Source: Smithella sp. (GTDB lineage: Bacteria; Desulfobacterota; Syntrophia; Syntrophales; Smithellaceae). Taken from it: a stretch of 64,000 nucleotides of DNA. The stretch's first letter is position 1. Each line of letters opens with the position of its first letter. The position numbers and the translations under genes are program-made. Below are positions 7,782 through 17,771 of the stretch, in pieces. The DNA lies in the NCBI GenBank assembly GCA_012510495.1, contig JAAZHX010000314.1:1-64000 (forward strand), written 5' to 3'. The notes below the pieces were generated by a model that saw nothing but the letters and a program-made list of their open reading frames with translations, made no database searches and was not told the origin of the DNA.

Positions 7782-9359
7782 ATGTTTCGCAAAATTCGCA
7801 AGCATGGATGGATGGGGATATTGCCGTTTCTGGCTGCCGGCCTGTTGTGCTTGCCTTCGGTATCCCCAGCCGCGGTGAGGGAAGTAACTCTTTTTCCCGA
7901 TTCGGCAAGGGTTGAAGAAACCGTCAAAATCGATCCGCAGTCCGCGGGCGCAACTATAAATCAGGTGATTCTGGTTTTGCCATCGCAGGCAGACCCGGAA
8001 TCCCTGACGGTTTCTCCATCTTCGGCCGGACGCGTCAAGATTGACGATATCCGGATCAAATCCATCGCGCGCGTTGACGAAAACCGAATCGCCCAACTGC
8101 GCGCCCAGTTAAAAAAAGCCCAAAACGAAAAGAAGGAGCTGCAGGCCAGGCTCAAAGCGCTGGATATCCAGATTCAGTTCTGGCAGGCGCAGACCAAGGC
8201 AAAAACCAAAACGGTGAGCGAAGCGGCCACGCTGGCGTCGGCCATCGGCAGAAACAGCCTCAGAATATTTTCCGAAAAGAACGCCGGGGAAACGGATATG
8301 GAAAATATCGACAAGCAAATCAAGGAGATTCAGGAAAATCTGGATCGGGCCGCCGGCAAAAGCGAAAAAGCGTGGGAAGCGACAGTCACTCTGTCCGGGA
8401 CCCCGCCCCGCGACGCACTGTTGATCTACAGTTACACGCTGGGCGGCTGCGGCTGGCAGCCCCTCTACCGCATGGAGGCTCTGCCCTCCTCCGCGAGTGT
8501 TTTGTTTTCCTGGGACGCGGAGATATGGCAGTCCACGGGAGAAGAATGGAAAATGGCCCAGATTTATCTGGCCACGCTGCAGCCGGTCCGGACGATTGCG
8601 CCGCCGGAGCTGCCCCCCTGGATTATTAAGCCGAAAGCGCCTGTGATCTATAAGTCCATGCAGCGGGAAACAGCCGCGCAGGCCAGGCTCAGCATGGAAG
8701 AAACCAATGATCTGATGGCGGCGGGGGCGTCCGCGCCTGTCGAAACGGTCCGTACAACCTATTCCGTCTGGTCGCTGGGAAAAAAGACGGTGGCGCCCGG
8801 GGACCGTCAGCGTTTGAAAATCAAGGAAGAAACCTGGCCGGCGCAGTTCCTTTTTCTGGCGCGCCCCAGCCTCTCCCCTCAGGCCTATCTGCAGGCGCAT
8901 ATCCAACTGCCGGGACCGGCGGAAATCCCTTCCGGGGAAGCGACGTTCGCCATTGACGGCGCGATCATCGGCAAGCGTCCCTTCGCTCTCGCCGGCTCGG
9001 AGGCGGACATTTATTTCGGCAACAGCCCTTTCGTCACGGTCAGCTCTCTGACTGTTGCCGATCAATCCGGCGGCGCAAAGTTCTTTTCCAACAAACAGAC
9101 GCGCCGATGGCAGTGGCGCCTGGAAGCGAAAAACACCGGAAACACGCCGGTCAAACTGCGCATCGAAGAGCCGATCCCTCAGGCGCGCGATGAAAGAATC
9201 AAGCTGACGTTCAAACAGCAGCCCGAGCCTTCGGAAAAAAGCGAGGCAGCCTTTGTCTGGCTGGTCGAGCTGCCCGCGTTGCAGAAAAAGAACATTGAAA
9301 CCGGCGTCGAACTGGAAGCGCCCCAAGACATGGCTCTCGATTTCGGCTGGCGGCGCTGA
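7782..9359 (+). CDS. MuiA-family secreted protein (DUF4139)
   Basis: A 525-residue protein with an N-terminal signal peptide (hydrophobic about residues 12-28, then SPAAV). A DUF4140-like N-terminal domain is followed by a charged coiled-coil (about 88-130), and then a long beta-rich DUF4139 domain, as in the mucoidy-inhibitor A family. It is probably periplasmic or surface-exposed. The molecular role of the family is unknown. It begins 15 nt after mtaD with AGAAAGGA, so the two may be cotranscribed. Confidence 0.75.
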   Translation: MFRKIRKHGWMGILPFLAAGLLCLPSVSPAAVREVTLFPDSARVEETVKIDPQSAGATINQVILVLPSQADPESLTVSPSSAGRVKIDDIRIKSIARVDENRIAQLRAQLKKAQNEKKELQARLKALDIQIQFWQAQTKAKTKTVSEAATLASAIGRNSLRIFSEKNAGETDMENIDKQIKEIQENLDRAAGKSEKAWEATVTLSGTPPRDALLIYSYTLGGCGWQPLYRMEALPSSASVLFSWDAEIWQSTGEEWKMAQIYLATLQPVRTIAPPELPPWIIKPKAPVIYKSMQRETAAQARLSMEETNDLMAAGASAPVETVRTTYSVWSLGKKTVAPGDRQRLKIKEETWPAQFLFLARPSLSPQAYLQAHIQLPGPAEIPSGEATFAIDGAIIGKRPFALAGSEADIYFGNSPFVTVSSLTVADQSGGAKFFSNKQTRRWQWRLEAKNTGNTPVKLRIEEPIPQARDERIKLTFKQQPEPSEKSEAAFVWLVELPALQKKNIETGVELEAPQDMALDFGWRR

Positions 9360-9381
9360 CGGCCGGTGACGACGGGGAATC

Positions 9382-12300
9382 ATGCTGCCTTCAGACCATC
9401 CCCATAACCGGCTGATCCGCCTGGTGGAGCGCCATGCGCGCGACATCATGATTGCCGATTACCATCGCCTGCTGCAATCGCTGCAAACCGCAAATGCCCC
9501 TCCGGACGGACGCCCGGAGAGGAGAGCGGAGGCCACCTCCCGGCTGCAAAGCCGGATTGACGCCTCGCGCCGCCGCGTGCAGAAGCGGCGACAGTCCGTT
9601 CCCGCTCTGAATTTTCCTACCGAACTGCCCATCTGTGCCAAACGCCAGGCCATTGTCCATGCAATCCGGAATTCTCAGGTGGTCATCATTACCGGTGAAA
9701 CCGGATCGGGCAAGACAACGCAGATCCCCAAGATGTGCCTGGAGGCGGGGCTGGGCCTGCGGGGTGTCATCGGACTGACGCAGCCCCGGAGGATTGCCGC
9801 CGTCAGCATCGCGGCACGCATCGCATCCGAGCTCGGCCAGGACTGCGGCGGGGCCGTGGCGTATAAAATCCGCTTTGAAGAAAAAACATCGGCGGAGCCC
9901 CTGATCCGGGTCATGACGGACGGCATCCTGCTGACGGAAACCCCCGGAGATCGGAACCTGCTGGCCTACGATGCGATCATCGTCGATGAGGCGCACGAAC
10001 GCAGCCTCAACATCGATTTCATTTTGGGGTATTTGCGAAGCCTGCTGCAGAGAAGAAAAGACCTGAAGGTGATCATCACGTCCGCCACGATCGACACCGC
10101 CAAATTCGCGCAGGCCTTCGACGGAGCGCCGGTTGTCGAAGTCTCGGGCCGGATGTATCCGGTGGAGGTTCGCTACCGGCCACTCGATCCGGCCAAAGAG
10201 GAAAAGGGCGAAATGACTTATGTCGATGAAGCCGTGGCCTGTGTGGAGGATCTGCAGCGTCAGGGGCGCTTTGAAGACGTTCTGATTTTTCTGCCCACGG
10301 AGCAGGACATCCGCGAAGCCTGCGAACGCCTCGCCAAACGCTGTTCGGGTCTTGTTTTGCCCCTGTTTGCGAGGCTTTCCTCCGGACAGCAGAAACTGGT
10401 TTTTCAGCCCTCGTCCCGTCAGAAAATCATTGTCGCAACCAATATCGCGGAGACGTCTCTGACGATTCCCGGCATCAAGTACGTCATTGATTCGGGGCTC
10501 GCGCGCATGCTGGAATACAACCCCCGCAGTCAGACCACCGGCCTGCCGGTCAAGCCCGTTTCCCAAAGCAGCGCAAAACAGAGAAAAGGACGCTGCGGCC
10601 GCGTTCAGAACGGGATCTGCATCCGCCTTTATTCCCCGGAAGATTTTGCAAACAGGCCGCTTTATACGGTGCCGGAAATTCTGCGCTCTAATCTGGCCGG
10701 CGTGGTGCTGCGCATGCTGTCTTTGAATCTGGGACTGATTGCCTCTTTTCCCTTTATCGACCGTCCGCATCCGAAAAGCATCCGCGACGCCATCGAAACT
10801 CTGCGCGATCTGGGCGCAATCAGCCGCGAAGAAAACGCGGCAGACAGCGAGCAGTACCAACTGACGCCGGTCGGCCGGGCCATGGCGCAGTTTCCGCTGG
10901 ACCCCCGGGTGTCGCGGATGATCCTCGAGGCCAAAAAACACGACTGCCTTGATGAAATCGCCGTGATTGCCGCGGCGCTGAGCATTCAGGACCCCCGTGA
11001 AAGGCCCTATGACAAGATCGATCAGGCGGCCGCCGCGCATGCCCGCTTTGCCCATCCGGAATCGGACTTCCTCACGTATCTGCAGATCTGGAACCGGTAT
11101 TCGGACCATTTCGATCAGATGAAATCCCAGAGCCAGTGGCGTAAATTCTGCCGCGATCATTTTCTTTCCTACCGGAGGATGAAGGAATGGCGGGATGTTT
11201 ACGCGCAGATCATGGACATTATCGGCGACAAAGCGGCATCACCTCCACGCAGAAAGCCCGCCCGGATGGAAATCGACCAGACGATTTCCGACAAAATACA
11301 TCGCTCGATTCTGAGCGGCTATCTTTCCAACATCGCGCAGAAAAAAGAAAAGAATTTTTATACGGCTGCCAAAAGCCGCGAGGTGATGCTTTATCCGGGT
11401 TCGGGCCTTTTCAACCGGGGCGGCCCCTGGATCGTCGCCGCCGAAATCAGCCTGACCTCCAGGGTTTTTGCCCGCAACGCGGCCAATATCCAAAGCGACT
11501 GGCTCGAAGAGCTGGGCGGGAATCACTGCCGCTGCCTGCACTGGGCGGCGCACTGGGAAAAAAGTCGCGGACAAGTCGTCGCTTCCGAAAAAGTCGTTTT
11601 ATTCGGATTGACCATTGTGGAGCAAAGAAGCGTCGCGTATGAACGGATCAACCCGGAGGAAGCCAAAAAAATATTCATCCGCGAAGCGCTGGTTTCGGGC
11701 GAAACGGGGCGCAAACTTCCCTTTGTGGAGCACAACCTGGCACTGTGGAAAAAAGTCAAAACGATGGAAGACAAGCTTCGCAAACGCGGCATCGCCGCGG
11801 ATGAAGAAGCCGTCGCCGAACTTTATGAACAGAGACTGCCGCTTCTTTCCGACATCCGGTCCCTGCAAAAATGGATCAAAGACAGAGGCGACGACGATTT
11901 TCTGCGCTTCCGGGAGGAAGAGCTGATCGCCGACGACCCTGACTCGGAGGAGTTGAAGCAATATCCGGATTCGATCCGGCTTGGCAATGCCGTTTTGTCC
12001 TGCCGCTACCGGTTTGAACCGGGTCGCGCAGCCGACGGCGTGACCGTCCGCGTGCCGTTGGGGCTTGTTGCCAGGACCGCCTCGGAAAATATCGAAAAGC
12101 ATCTGCCGTCTCTGCGTCAGGAGAAGGTTTTACATTGGCTCAAGTCCCTGCCCAAAAACATCCGTCAGAAACTGCCCCCGCCCATCCAGGTTGCCGGACA
12201 GTTCGGCAAAAAGACCGGCGGCGAAGACCGGGAGTTGCCTGCGGCATTGAGCAGGTTTTTATTCGAGGAATATCATTTGACGGTGCCTGCCGGGTTCTGG

Positions 12301-13344
12301 ACGCCGGAAAAACTGCCGCCGCATTTACAGATCCGCTTCAGCGTTGTTGACGATCACGGCGGCGAAATCCGCAGCAGCCGCGACATCGGAGAACTGCGGC
12401 AGGAGCTGACCGAACAGGTCCGCCGCACGTCTCTGGAGAGTTGCCGCCGGCAATGGGAAAAGGAGAACCTCACCGGCTGGGACTTCGGGCGGCTTCCCGA
12501 AGACATTGAACTTGCCGGCAAACACGGCGTGACCGGCTGCGCCTATCCCGCGCTGCAGACTGAAGGGGAAGCGGTTCATCTGCGGATTTTTGCCGACTCC
12601 CGGGAAGCCGCCGCTCATCATGCCGCCGGGGTTTCCGCCCTTTACGGCATCCATTTTGCAGACAGGCTCAAACAACTCAAAAAAAACCTGGCGTTCGGGG
12701 GTGAACTCAAAGAGCAGGCGGCCCTGCTGGGCAGCGTCCGTCAGGTGGAACGATCCTTACTCGAGCGGGTAAAAAAAGATCTTTTCCAGCGATCCTGGCG
12801 AAACCCCGAAGAGTTCATGAAGCATGCCGAAGCCGTCCGGCCCCGGGTTCTTTCCTACGGCCAGGAGGTGATCGCGGCTGCCGCGCCGGTTCTCCGGAGC
12901 TTTGCCGAAACCCACGAAGGACTGCGAAAACTGGCGCTCCAAAACCGTTCCCATCCGGCCGTGGCAAAATTCCTGCAGACGACGCGGATGGAGATGCGCA
13001 GCCTGGTCCCCGAAGATTTTATGCTGCGCTACGACTTTGACCGTCTGCGCCATCTGCCCCGCTATCTGAAAGCTCTCCTGCTGCGTGCAGAACGGGGAAG
13101 CCTGAATCTGTCCTCCACGGAATCGAAACTGCAGGAAGCAGCCATTTACGCTGCAAAACTTCAGAAAATCCGGGACGCGGCGGGCGCTGACCCATCAGAG
13201 GAAAAGCGGAACAAAACGGAAGAGTTGCGCTGGATGATCGAAGAATACAAGGTTTCTCTTTTCGCGCAGGAGCTGAAAACCCCCTACCCTGTTTCACCCA
13301 AACGGCTGAATCAACTGATTGAGGAAATCGGAAATATCCTGTGA
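9382..13344 (+). CDS. hrpA: ATP-dependent RNA helicase HrpA (DEAH box)
   Basis: A full-length 1320-residue HrpA. Walker A GETGSGKTT is near residue 111, the DEAH box VDEAHERSLN near 203, the SAT motif ITSATID near 233, and motif VI QRKGRCGR near 398. HA2 and OB-fold regions follow, then the long DUF3418 C-terminal half typical of proteobacterial HrpA. It unwinds RNA and is linked to mRNA processing and to rescue of stalled ribosomes. It starts 22 nt after the MuiA-like gene. Confidence 0.95.
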   Translation: MLPSDHPHNRLIRLVERHARDIMIADYHRLLQSLQTANAPPDGRPERRAEATSRLQSRIDASRRRVQKRRQSVPALNFPTELPICAKRQAIVHAIRNSQVVIITGETGSGKTTQIPKMCLEAGLGLRGVIGLTQPRRIAAVSIAARIASELGQDCGGAVAYKIRFEEKTSAEPLIRVMTDGILLTETPGDRNLLAYDAIIVDEAHERSLNIDFILGYLRSLLQRRKDLKVIITSATIDTAKFAQAFDGAPVVEVSGRMYPVEVRYRPLDPAKEEKGEMTYVDEAVACVEDLQRQGRFEDVLIFLPTEQDIREACERLAKRCSGLVLPLFARLSSGQQKLVFQPSSRQKIIVATNIAETSLTIPGIKYVIDSGLARMLEYNPRSQTTGLPVKPVSQSSAKQRKGRCGRVQNGICIRLYSPEDFANRPLYTVPEILRSNLAGVVLRMLSLNLGLIASFPFIDRPHPKSIRDAIETLRDLGAISREENAADSEQYQLTPVGRAMAQFPLDPRVSRMILEAKKHDCLDEIAVIAAALSIQDPRERPYDKIDQAAAAHARFAHPESDFLTYLQIWNRYSDHFDQMKSQSQWRKFCRDHFLSYRRMKEWRDVYAQIMDIIGDKAASPPRRKPARMEIDQTISDKIHRSILSGYLSNIAQKKEKNFYTAAKSREVMLYPGSGLFNRGGPWIVAAEISLTSRVFARNAANIQSDWLEELGGNHCRCLHWAAHWEKSRGQVVASEKVVLFGLTIVEQRSVAYERINPEEAKKIFIREALVSGETGRKLPFVEHNLALWKKVKTMEDKLRKRGIAADEEAVAELYEQRLPLLSDIRSLQKWIKDRGDDDFLRFREEELIADDPDSEELKQYPDSIRLGNAVLSCRYRFEPGRAADGVTVRVPLGLVARTASENIEKHLPSLRQEKVLHWLKSLPKNIRQKLPPPIQVAGQFGKKTGGEDRELPAALSRFLFEEYHLTVPAGFWTPEKLPPHLQIRFSVVDDHGGEIRSSRDIGELRQELTEQVRRTSLESCRRQWEKENLTGWDFGRLPEDIELAGKHGVTGCAYPALQTEGEAVHLRIFADSREAAAHHAAGVSALYGIHFADRLKQLKKNLAFGGELKEQAALLGSVRQVERSLLERVKKDLFQRSWRNPEEFMKHAEAVRPRVLSYGQEVIAAAAPVLRSFAETHEGLRKLALQNRSHPAVAKFLQTTRMEMRSLVPEDFMLRYDFDRLRHLPRYLKALLLRAERGSLNLSSTESKLQEAAIYAAKLQKIRDAAGADPSEEKRNKTEELRWMIEEYKVSLFAQELKTPYPVSPKRLNQLIEEIGNIL

Positions 13345-13360
13345 AGAAAATGCGAGGACT

Positions 13361-14545
13361 TTAACTCCGGCATTCCCGGATGGCCGCGGCGAAGCCTTTC
13401 ATGGAATTCCGGATGGTCGCGTCATCGACGCAAAAGGCGATGCGGAAGTAGCCCGGCGCGCCGAAGCCGCTTCCGGGAACCACCAGAATATTTTTCTGCA
13501 CGAGCCTCTGCGCGAACGCCACGTCATCGGGAACCGGACTTTTCACGAACAGATAAAAAGCGCCCTGCGGTTTGATGAACTTGTATCCCGCCCGGGCCAG
13601 GCCGTCGCAAAGCAAATCCCTTTTCTTCTGATAGATCTTCACGTCCACGGTGATGTGCTGAAGATTGGCCACGATGCGCTGCATCAGAGCCGGGGCGTTC
13701 ACGAATCCCATGATCCGCGTGCACAAAATCAGCGCCCGGATCAGGTCATCCGCCTCGTGAACCTTTGGATTCACGGCGATGTAGCCGATTCTTTCGCCCG
13801 GCAACGACAAGGTTTTGGAATAGGAATAGGCGACAATACTGTCGGCATACGCCGTCAGCACGGAAGGCAGCTTGATGCCGTCATAAAGGATTTCCGCGTA
13901 GGCTTCGTCCGAAAGAAGATAGATGGCCCGGTTGTATTTTTTTTCCTTTTCTTTGAGCAGCCGGACCAGGCCGGCGATATTCGTCTTGCTGTATACCCGG
14001 CCGGTCGGATTGTTGGGCGAATTGAGAATGATCGCCTTGGTCCGTCGGGTGATCGCCCGGCCGATGGCCTCCGGATCCAAAGAAAAATCGGGACGCGTGG
14101 CCGCAGTTTTCACCACGCCGTCGTAGTTTTCGATGTAGAAAGGATATTCCACGAAAAAAGGTTCGAGAATGACGACTTCGTCGCCGGGGTTCAGGATCGA
14201 CTTCAGGATCACATTGAGAGCGCCGCCCGCCCCGCAGGACATGACAATGTGATCGGCCTGCATTTTCAAGCCGGTTGCCCGCCTGATCTTACAGGCGACC
14301 GCCTGTCGGGTTTCCGGGTAGCCGGCGTTGGGGGTGTAGCCGTGCTTGAGCAGAATTTCCTGACGGGCAACACGCACCAGCTCTTTCTTGAATTCGCGGG
14401 GATGATCGACATTGGGATTGCCCAGGCTGAAGTCATACACCTTGTCGTGCCCGTGCCTGCTTTTCAGAAGGTTTCCTTCTTCAAACATTTTCCGGATCAG
14501 GGACGACTGCGATATGGACGCCTTGATTTTCTTTGAAATGGCCAT
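13361..14545 (-). CDS. PLP-dependent aminotransferase, class I/II
   Basis: A 394-residue fold-type I aminotransferase. The PLP lysine lies in SYSKTLSLPGERIGY (about residues 232-246), the cofactor aspartate/tyrosine motif in LLSDEAYAEI (about 200), and NSPNNPTGR near 164. It is closest to aspartate and related aminotransferases of the AspC type; the exact amino acid pair cannot be set. Its 3' end converges on hrpA with 16 nt between them. It forms a minus-strand pair with the MtnX-like phosphatase upstream. Confidence 0.88.
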   Translation of the reverse strand: MAISKKIKASISQSSLIRKMFEEGNLLKSRHGHDKVYDFSLGNPNVDHPREFKKELVRVARQEILLKHGYTPNAGYPETRQAVACKIRRATGLKMQADHIVMSCGAGGALNVILKSILNPGDEVVILEPFFVEYPFYIENYDGVVKTAATRPDFSLDPEAIGRAITRRTKAIILNSPNNPTGRVYSKTNIAGLVRLLKEKEKKYNRAIYLLSDEAYAEILYDGIKLPSVLTAYADSIVAYSYSKTLSLPGERIGYIAVNPKVHEADDLIRALILCTRIMGFVNAPALMQRIVANLQHITVDVKIYQKKRDLLCDGLARAGYKFIKPQGAFYLFVKSPVPDDVAFAQRLVQKNILVVPGSGFGAPGYFRIAFCVDDATIRNSMKGFAAAIRECRS

Positions 14546-14588
14546 GATTCCTTCTCCCGGGCGGCGTCCCGAAAACCGCGCCGCTTGG

Positions 14589-15251
14589 TTAAACGTTTTT
14601 CTTCAGATATTCCGATACTTCGCGAAAATCATGAAACGCGCGATAGGGAACGGCGCTTTCCTGTCGGCACTTCTTCAAAAGTTCGCCCTTGGCAAAAATC
14701 AGATCCGCGTATTGGGACGGGCAGATGTCGGAACGGCCGTCACCGACATAGATGATTTTTTCATACATCAGGCGATGCTCATGAAGAATTCTGCTCTTGC
14801 ACGTCCCGCAGCGGCCGCACAGGACATTGGCTCGTGGAAAGTCAAACCTCAGGGTATCCTGCTCGCCGAAAACGACGTTATTGGAATAAAATTCGATCTC
14901 CCCCAGCCGGTGCTTGTCCAGGATCGCCCGGATATAAAAATCAAGCCCGTCGGAAACGATTTTGACATCCACTCCCTTTTTTGCGGCAAGGCGATAAAAC
15001 CGGACAAAAAAAGGATCGATGGCGGAGCATTTCAAAACATAAGCGCGCAGACGCCCGGCATCGACCCGGACCAACGGCGCAATTTTTTCATACGCCTCCC
15101 GCGATCCCATGTTGCCTTTGACAACCTCGCGGTCAATGGTCTCCCGGCATTTTTGGGCAAACCGCCCCAAAACCCCGTCTCCTACATCCACCCGGGAAAT
15201 CGTGCCGTCAAAATCACTGAGGACCAGAACCTTTTTTTGCTGAAAGAACAT
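14589..15251 (-). CDS. MtnX-like HAD-IB phosphatase
   Basis: A 220-residue HAD hydrolase. Motif I is SDFDGTIS (about residues 12-19, with DxD), motif II is IVSDG (near 98), and motif III/IV is VGDGRSDICPSQYADLIFA (near 171-189). The last pattern is typical of MtnX (2-hydroxy-3-keto-5-methylthiopentenyl-1-phosphate phosphatase) and its relatives. Since only MtaD is present nearby, the substrate remains open; other small phosphomonoesters are possible. Confidence 0.75.
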   Translation of the reverse strand: MFFQQKKVLVLSDFDGTISRVDVGDGVLGRFAQKCRETIDREVVKGNMGSREAYEKIAPLVRVDAGRLRAYVLKCSAIDPFFVRFYRLAAKKGVDVKIVSDGLDFYIRAILDKHRLGEIEFYSNNVVFGEQDTLRFDFPRANVLCGRCGTCKSRILHEHRLMYEKIIYVGDGRSDICPSQYADLIFAKGELLKKCRQESAVPYRAFHDFREVSEYLKKNV

Positions 15252-15279
15252 GGCAAGTGTTTTTTCCGCAACCGACTTT

Positions 15280-15591
15280 CTATCGTTTGCGGCGCCTCAG
15301 CAGAACATAGACACCCAGCACAATCAAAATCACCGGCAAAATGTACTGGGAGTACCTGTATAAATCAAACCCGTAGAGTTCGATGATGAGAAAAATGACG
15401 CCGACCGTGGCGATAAACCAGCCTTCAACGGCCCGAATACTGTAAAACAGCGTGGTCACTCCGATGACGACAAGCAGAATCGGCCAGGTCTGACCAAAAC
15501 TGTAGGAAGTGGTTTTGCTGATAAAGATCAAAACTCCCAGGGTGATTAAAATAAGTCCGCCGGTTAGAATGTTTCGCTTTTCGTTTGTCAT
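15280..15591 (-). CDS. Small membrane protein, DUF5668/LiaF-TM type
   Basis: A 103-residue protein with four hydrophobic segments (about residues 8-25, 32-48, 58-74, 80-96) and a basic tail RRRKR. The internal repeat of WPILLVVIG and ILPVILIVLG is typical of the DUF5668 transmembrane domain found with envelope-stress proteins. It lies downstream of slipin and NfeD and may belong to the same envelope-stress group. Confidence 0.65.
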   Translation of the reverse strand: MTNEKRNILTGGLILITLGVLIFISKTTSYSFGQTWPILLVVIGVTTLFYSIRAVEGWFIATVGVIFLIIELYGFDLYRYSQYILPVILIVLGVYVLLRRRKR

Positions 15592-15652
15592 ATTTTCCCT
15601 CCTTCAATTCAGCGTATATGGGAAGCGCCGGTGAATCGCCCCCGGCGTTCGC

Positions 15653-16417
15653 TTACGATTTTTCCATAAGCTTCATGAAAGGCTTAAACAGATCGATCGG
15701 GATCGGAAACAGGGTGGTGGAATTATTTTCCGCCGCGATCTGGTTTAAGGTCTGCAGATAGCGAAGCTGCAGCGACATGGGCTGCGTTTCCATCAGAGCG
15801 GCCGCCTCGATCAGCTTCTGCGCGGCCTGGAACTCTCCTTCCGCGCTGATGATCTTCGCCCGTCTTTCGCGTTCGGCTTCGGCCTGCTTGGCCATCGCGC
15901 GTTTCATCTCTTCGGGCAGGTCAATGTGCTTCACTTCCACAAGCGAAACCTTGATGCCCCAGGGATCCGTGCTCCGGTCCAGGATTTCCTGGATGTGCAG
16001 ATTGATTTTCTCGCGCTCGGAAAGAATTTCGTCGAGTTCCACCTGGCCGCAAACGCTTCTGAGCGTCGTCTGCGCAAGCTGGGACGTGGCAAAAAGATAA
16101 TTCTCCACATTTACGACGGCGGCGTTGGCGTCCAGCACGCGGAAATAAACCACCGCGTTAACTTTGATGGAAACGTTGTCCTTGGTAATGACATCCTGCG
16201 GCGGAACATCCATGGTAATGGTGCGCATGTCGATCCGGATAATTTTATCAATGCCGGGAATGATAACAATCAGCCCCGGTCCCTTGATATTGCGCAGTCT
16301 GCCCAGCCGGAAAAGGACCGCCCGTTCATATTCATTGAGAATTTTGATCGCGGAAGCCAAAAACATGACCACCAGCACAATCACTACCAACAGGGGCAGC
16401 GGTAAAGTACCCAACAT
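15653..16417 (-). CDS. Slipin-family SPFH/Band 7 membrane protein
   Basis: A 254-residue protein with one N-terminal membrane segment (about residues 5-24), then the SPFH domain ([14 protein letters not shown] near 28; [13 protein letters not shown] near 61) and an alpha-helical coiled region [15 protein letters not shown] near 185. It forms membrane microdomain oligomers. It follows nfeD closely, the classic slipin-NfeD pair; in archaea the NfeD protease cleaves its slipin partner. Confidence 0.9.
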   Translation of the reverse strand: MLGTLPLPLLVVIVLVVMFLASAIKILNEYERAVLFRLGRLRNIKGPGLIVIIPGIDKIIRIDMRTITMDVPPQDVITKDNVSIKVNAVVYFRVLDANAAVVNVENYLFATSQLAQTTLRSVCGQVELDEILSEREKINLHIQEILDRSTDPWGIKVSLVEVKHIDLPEEMKRAMAKQAEAERERRAKIISAEGEFQAAQKLIEAAALMETQPMSLQLRYLQTLNQIAAENNSTTLFPIPIDLFKPFMKLMEKS

Positions 16418-16444
16418 AATCTTTCCTCCCTTTGTATCGATGCT

Positions 16445-17755
16445 TTAATTATCTTCTTTGATTTCTTCAACCACCAGCTTCAGGCCGTCAACCTTGAGGA
16501 TCCTGACCCTGGCGCCCTTGGGAATTTCCCGATCGCTCATCGCCGTCCAGTATTCACCCTGGAAAAAAACCTTGCCTTCGCCGTGGATGTCCGTCGCGGC
16601 TTTCCCCCGACCATCGATCATGGCTTCCGTTCCTGAGTAGTGCTTTCTCATCTGTGCTTTTACCGCGAGCAAAATGACCACGATAAAAAACCCGGACGCC
16701 AACAGCACGGCCGGAAGCAGAATCTGCAGGGAAATTCTCAACGCGGGTTCCGGGGAATCAAAAAGCAAGAAGGACCCCAGTGCGAGCGAAATGACTCCTC
16801 CCACCGTCAGCATGCCGTGACTCATGATTTTAATCTCCGCAATAAATAAAATGACGCTGAATAGGATCAGCAGGATTCCCGTGTAACTTACCGGCAGCGT
16901 GGACAAGGCAAAAAACGCCAGCAGCAGGGAGATGCCTCCAATGACACCGGGCAGGATTGCGCCCGGGGTGGAAAACTCAAAGTACAGCCCCGCCAAACCG
17001 ATCAGCAAAAGCAGATACGCGATATTCGGATTGGAGATCGCCGCCAGAATCCCCTGCCGTGTGCCCATCTTTTTTGTGTCCAGGACCGCATCGACGGTGG
17101 ATATTTTTCTTTTGACGCCGGCGACGGTTACGGTTTTCTGGTCGATCGCGGACAGCAGCTTTTCGATGTCCGCGGCCACGATATCAATGACGTTCAGCTT
17201 CAGGGCTTCGTCGGCGGTGATGGACTCGCTTTTGCGAACCGCTTTCTCCACCCATTCTTCGCTTCGCCCCCGCGTTTTGGCTATGCTGCGGGCGTAGGCC
17301 GCTGCGTCGTTTTCCATTTTTTGGGCCATGGTCTTGTCCATCTCGCCGCTGCCTCCGATGCCGATCGCTACCGGGTGAGCGGCGCCGATGTTGGTTCCGG
17401 GCGCCATGGCGGCGACGTGCGCGGCCTGCGCGATGATCACGCCCGCCGACGCGGCGCGCGCCCCGGACGGATAGACGTAAACGATGACGGGCAGCGGCGC
17501 GTTAAGGATGCTTTTGGCGATGTCCCGCATCGCGGTGTCCAGTCCTCCGGGCGTATCCAACAGAATGATCAGCCCTTCCGCCTTCGCGGCCGTCGCTTCC
17601 TCCAGGCTCTGGGCGACGTATTTCGCCGAAGGGGAGGTAATCACGCCGTTGAGTTCGATCACATGAAACAGGGGGCCGGCATCCTTGGCGAAAACGGCGC
17701 CCACCGCCGTGATCCAAAGGAAAATCAGAAAAAGAATACCCGTTTTTTTCAGCAT
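16445..17755 (-). CDS. nfeD: NfeD-family membrane serine protease
   Basis: 436 residues. Signal peptide (1-22), ClpP-class periplasmic protease domain with the serine region SGARAASAGV (about 95) and a lysine in MAQKMEND (about 140), then four to five membrane helices (about 235-365), and a soluble OB-fold NfeDC domain at the C terminus. The longest frame starts at 17794 inside the upstream gene; the ATG at 17755, after AAGAGGC and directly before the signal peptide, is preferred. It pairs with the slipin downstream and probably acts in membrane protein quality control. Confidence 0.9.
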   Translation of the reverse strand: MLKKTGILFLIFLWITAVGAVFAKDAGPLFHVIELNGVITSPSAKYVAQSLEEATAAKAEGLIILLDTPGGLDTAMRDIAKSILNAPLPVIVYVYPSGARAASAGVIIAQAAHVAAMAPGTNIGAAHPVAIGIGGSGEMDKTMAQKMENDAAAYARSIAKTRGRSEEWVEKAVRKSESITADEALKLNVIDIVAADIEKLLSAIDQKTVTVAGVKRKISTVDAVLDTKKMGTRQGILAAISNPNIAYLLLLIGLAGLYFEFSTPGAILPGVIGGISLLLAFFALSTLPVSYTGILLILFSVILFIAEIKIMSHGMLTVGGVISLALGSFLLFDSPEPALRISLQILLPAVLLASGFFIVVILLAVKAQMRKHYSGTEAMIDGRGKAATDIHGEGKVFFQGEYWTAMSDREIPKGARVRILKVDGLKLVVEEIKEDN

Positions 17756-17771
17756 GCTGACGCCTCTTTTC

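Noticed and set aside
9391..11160. 589-codon minus-strand frame inside hrpA
   Set aside because: It is an antisense shadow of a GC-rich helicase gene with complete motifs on the plus strand.
13319..14536. 405-codon plus-strand frame opposite the aminotransferase
   Set aside because: It is composition-driven antisense sequence; the aminotransferase on the minus strand has PLP-binding motifs.
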